Of a DNA stretch of 7,625 bases, positions 6,143 to 7,625 are shown one piece after another. A model generated the notes under the pieces. That model was not told where the DNA came from and did not search any database. It was given only the letters and a program-made list of their open reading frames with translations. The position numbers were made by a program, and so were the translations under genes. Where the stretch lies: NCBI GenBank assembly GCA_026397675.1, contig JAPLUH010000415.1, positions 1 to 7,625 of the forward strand, given 5' to 3'. Position 1 is the first letter of the stretch. Each line of letters opens with the position of its first letter. Origin of the DNA: Verrucomicrobiota bacterium. GTDB lineage: Bacteria > Verrucomicrobiota > Verrucomicrobiia > Limisphaerales > UBA9464.

Positions 6143-7354
6143 ATGAAACTTTCCCTCCTCCTGACTGCGGCCCTCACGGTGGCCGGTTCCCTCGGTGCCG
6201 CAGACTGGACGCAAGTCCGTGGCCCTAATGGAGACGGTCTTTCCAGCGAGACCGGTGTCCCGGTGCGCTTGGAACCGAGCTCGATCACGTGGTCTGTCTC
6301 GTTACCGGGCCGGGGTCTTTCATCCCCGCTCATCCTCGGAGACAAGGTCTTTGTCACGGTCGGCAGCGGCGCCCGGCAGGATCGACTTCATGTGCTGTGC
6401 TTCCGGGTGACCGATGGGGTATTGCTTTGGGAACGCCAGTTCTGGGCCACCGGTCGGACCATGACCCACGAGAAGATCGGTGCGGCCACCCCGACACCGG
6501 CCTCGGACGGTACGGCGATTTACGCGATCTTCTCTTCCAACGACTGCGTGGCCCTCGATCTCGACGGCCGGCTGCTGTGGTTCCGCGGGTTGGGCCGGGA
6601 TTACCCCAACGCGAGCAACTCTCTGGGCATGTCTTCGTCGTTGGTAGTGGTCGATGGTGTGGTGGTGGCGATGGTAGAAAACGACAGCGAATCGTTCACC
6701 GCCGGGCTCGATGCCCGCACCGGTGTGAATCGCTGGAAATTGGACCGCCCGAAGAAGGCCAACTGGACGTCGCCGGTGGTCTTCAAATCGCCCGGACAGC
6801 CTAACCGGGTGCTGCTGCAGTCGGCGCAAGGCGTGACAGCGGTGGACCCGACGACGGGCAAAATCGCTTGGGACATCACTGAGGGAGCTTCAACCGTGCC
6901 CTCGCTCGTGGTGAACCAAGGAAAGCTGGTCATCCCAGCCAACGGGATAACGGTGGTGGAGCCGGTCCCGGGCGAGGCGAAACCGAAGTCTGTGTGGCAT
7001 TCGGCCCAATTGCGTCCGGGCACCGCCAGCCCTGTGGTCGTGGGCGGTCGCCTTCTGACTCTCAATGATGGAGGCATCCTTACCTGTGCCGATGTCCAGG
7101 ATGGCAAACGACTCTGGCAGTTGCGGCTCAAGGGTTCTTTTAGCGCCACTCCAGTGGCAGCCGGCGGGCACCTGTACTGTGTCAGTGAAGACGGGCGAGT
7201 CCAGGTGGTGGATCCGTCGAAGGCCGAAGGCGTCGTGGTCAGTGAACTGCCCCTCGAACAGACCGTCATTGGAACTCCATCCATCGCGGCCGGATCCCTC
7301 TTTGTTCGGAGCGATTCTCGACTGGTGCGATTGGGTGGCACCGCCCTTCGGTGA
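6143..7354 (+). CDS. Exported PQQ-like beta-propeller protein
   Basis: This is a 403-residue protein. Residues 1-20 are a signal peptide (KLSLLLTAALTVAGSLGAA) followed directly by DWTQVRGPNGDGLS, the standard opening of secreted PQQ-like propellers in planctomycetes and verrucomicrobia. Blade-type repeats follow: ALDLDGRLLWFRGLG, TAGLDARTGVNRWKLD, VTAVDPTTGKIAWDI, LTCADVQDGKRLWQLRL and VQVVDPSKAEG, each with the A-x-D-x-x-x-G-x-x-x-W core or a degraded form. Membership in the PQQ_2 or BamB-like propeller class says fold, not cofactor: I see no evidence for PQQ binding or dehydrogenase activity. ATG 6143 is chosen because a TTG at 6089 would overlap the upstream gene and bury the signal peptide. 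It lies between the HEAT gene (37-base gap) and the hydrolase gene (47-base gap), so co-transcription is likely. Confidence 0.9.
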   Translation: MKLSLLLTAALTVAGSLGAADWTQVRGPNGDGLSSETGVPVRLEPSSITWSVSLPGRGLSSPLILGDKVFVTVGSGARQDRLHVLCFRVTDGVLLWERQFWATGRTMTHEKIGAATPTPASDGTAIYAIFSSNDCVALDLDGRLLWFRGLGRDYPNASNSLGMSSSLVVVDGVVVAMVENDSESFTAGLDARTGVNRWKLDRPKKANWTSPVVFKSPGQPNRVLLQSAQGVTAVDPTTGKIAWDITEGASTVPSLVVNQGKLVIPANGITVVEPVPGEAKPKSVWHSAQLRPGTASPVVVGGRLLTLNDGGILTCADVQDGKRLWQLRLKGSFSATPVAAGGHLYCVSEDGRVQVVDPSKAEGVVVSELPLEQTVIGTPSIAAGSLFVRSDSRLVRLGGTALR

Positions 7355-7386
7355 GTCGCTCGATGCTTTCCATCGGCCCGGACTTC

Positions 7387-7394
7387 GGAAAGAG
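7387..7394 (+). promoter_or_regulatory. Ribosome binding site for the gene at 7402
   Basis: The purine run GGAAAGAG ends 7 bases before ATG 7402. It is the best Shine-Dalgarno match in the window and supports this start for the cut-off last gene. Confidence 0.6.
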
Positions 7395-7401
7395 TTCCGC
7401 C

Positions 7402-7625
7402 ATGTTGTCCCCACAGATTCGTGCGTCTTGGTTGTGGCTGGCCCTGCTGATTTTTGTTGGGTGCGCCTCACCGGGGGGGGCTCCAGTGAATTCCGCCGCC
7501 ATGAAACTCCACCTGCGGACTCAAAGTACGGGAGCTTCCGAGCACGTTGAGTCTTGGGACCCGCGACGCACGGCCATCATTGTTTGCGACCTATGGGATG
7601 ACCACTGGTGCAAGTCGGCCTCGGC
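7402..7625 (+). CDS. Isochorismatase-family (cysteine hydrolase) lipoprotein, N-terminal part
   Basis: The frame is open from ATG 7402 to the window edge (74 full codons). Residues about 9-20 are hydrophobic and lead to C21 in IFVGCAS, a near-lipobox (Phe where Leu is usual), so a membrane-anchored lipoprotein is likely. After a short linker, KLHLRTQS and WDPRRTAIIVCDLWDDHWC (52-70) match the start of isochorismatase/nicotinamidase-fold proteins of planctomycetes and verrucomicrobia, in which relatives read like TALVICDMWD-HWC. D63 is at the position of the first catalytic Asp; the Lys and Cys of the triad would lie past the edge. Family members cleave amide or related bonds, but the substrate here is unknown. 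A run of eight G (7473-7480) follows the lipobox and is in frame as given. Probably the third gene of the secreted-protein operon. Confidence 0.82.
   Translation, partial: MLSPQIRASWLWLALLIFVGCASPGGAPVNSAAMKLHLRTQSTGASEHVESWDPRRTAIIVCDLWDDHWCKSAS

Noticed and set aside
6601..7341. 246-residue minus-strand ORF
   Set aside because: It lies entirely antisense to the well-supported PQQ-like propeller gene and shows no family motif; such long shadows are common in GC-rich DNA.
7337..7354. CACCG/CGGTG stem at the end of the propeller gene as a terminator
   Set aside because: The stem is only five pairs, overlaps the stop codon, is not followed by T residues, and the next gene starts 47 bases on with a good ribosome binding site.

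Overview
The window looks like a GC-rich chromosomal segment from a Verrucomicrobiota or Planctomycetota bacterium. A Limisphaerales/Pedosphaera-like verrucomicrobium is my best guess. The basis is the gene content: an adjacent DUF1553/DUF1501 pair with a Tat signal, secreted HEAT plus carbohydrate-binding-like proteins, a secreted PQQ-type beta-propeller and a lipoprotein-type isochorismatase-fold hydrolase. Such families are greatly expanded in those phyla. The taxon is inferred from protein style only. All intact genes lie on the + strand.

Layout. (1) Positions 1-1996: the 3' end of a DUF1553 (PSD1-type) gene, followed after 5 bases by a complete Tat-exported DUF1501 protein; together they are a classic secreted pair. 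(2) Positions 1997-2684: a 688-base gap with no intact gene. It holds a hairpin, three tandem 10-bp units, two inverted repeats, what reads like a decayed IS630-type transposase fragment, and a short coding-like ORF whose stop overlaps the next start. (3) Positions 2685-4774: an MFS transporter with an ATGA overlap into a small polytopic membrane protein. The 3' end of the latter runs into the antisense strand of an IS256/mutator-type transposase remnant, so its last roughly 45 residues are probably not native. (4) Positions 4775-4974: the rest of the insertion debris and a 13-bp palindrome. (5) Positions 4975-7625: three closely spaced genes for exported proteins (HEAT plus sugar-binding-like fold, PQQ-like propeller, lipoprotein cysteine hydrolase). 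The last is cut by the window edge.

How the genes may work together. The MFS/membrane-protein pair is probably translationally coupled and may form a transport unit with an unknown substrate. The HEAT, PQQ-like and hydrolase genes are spaced 37 and 47 bases apart and look like one operon acting outside the cytoplasmic membrane. I see no defence system, CRISPR, RNA gene or other clearly new multi-gene system. The most notable new observations are two unannotated transposase relics, one of which has rewritten the C-terminus of a membrane protein, the helical-phase 10-bp tandem repeat, and a short coupled ORF before the transporter.
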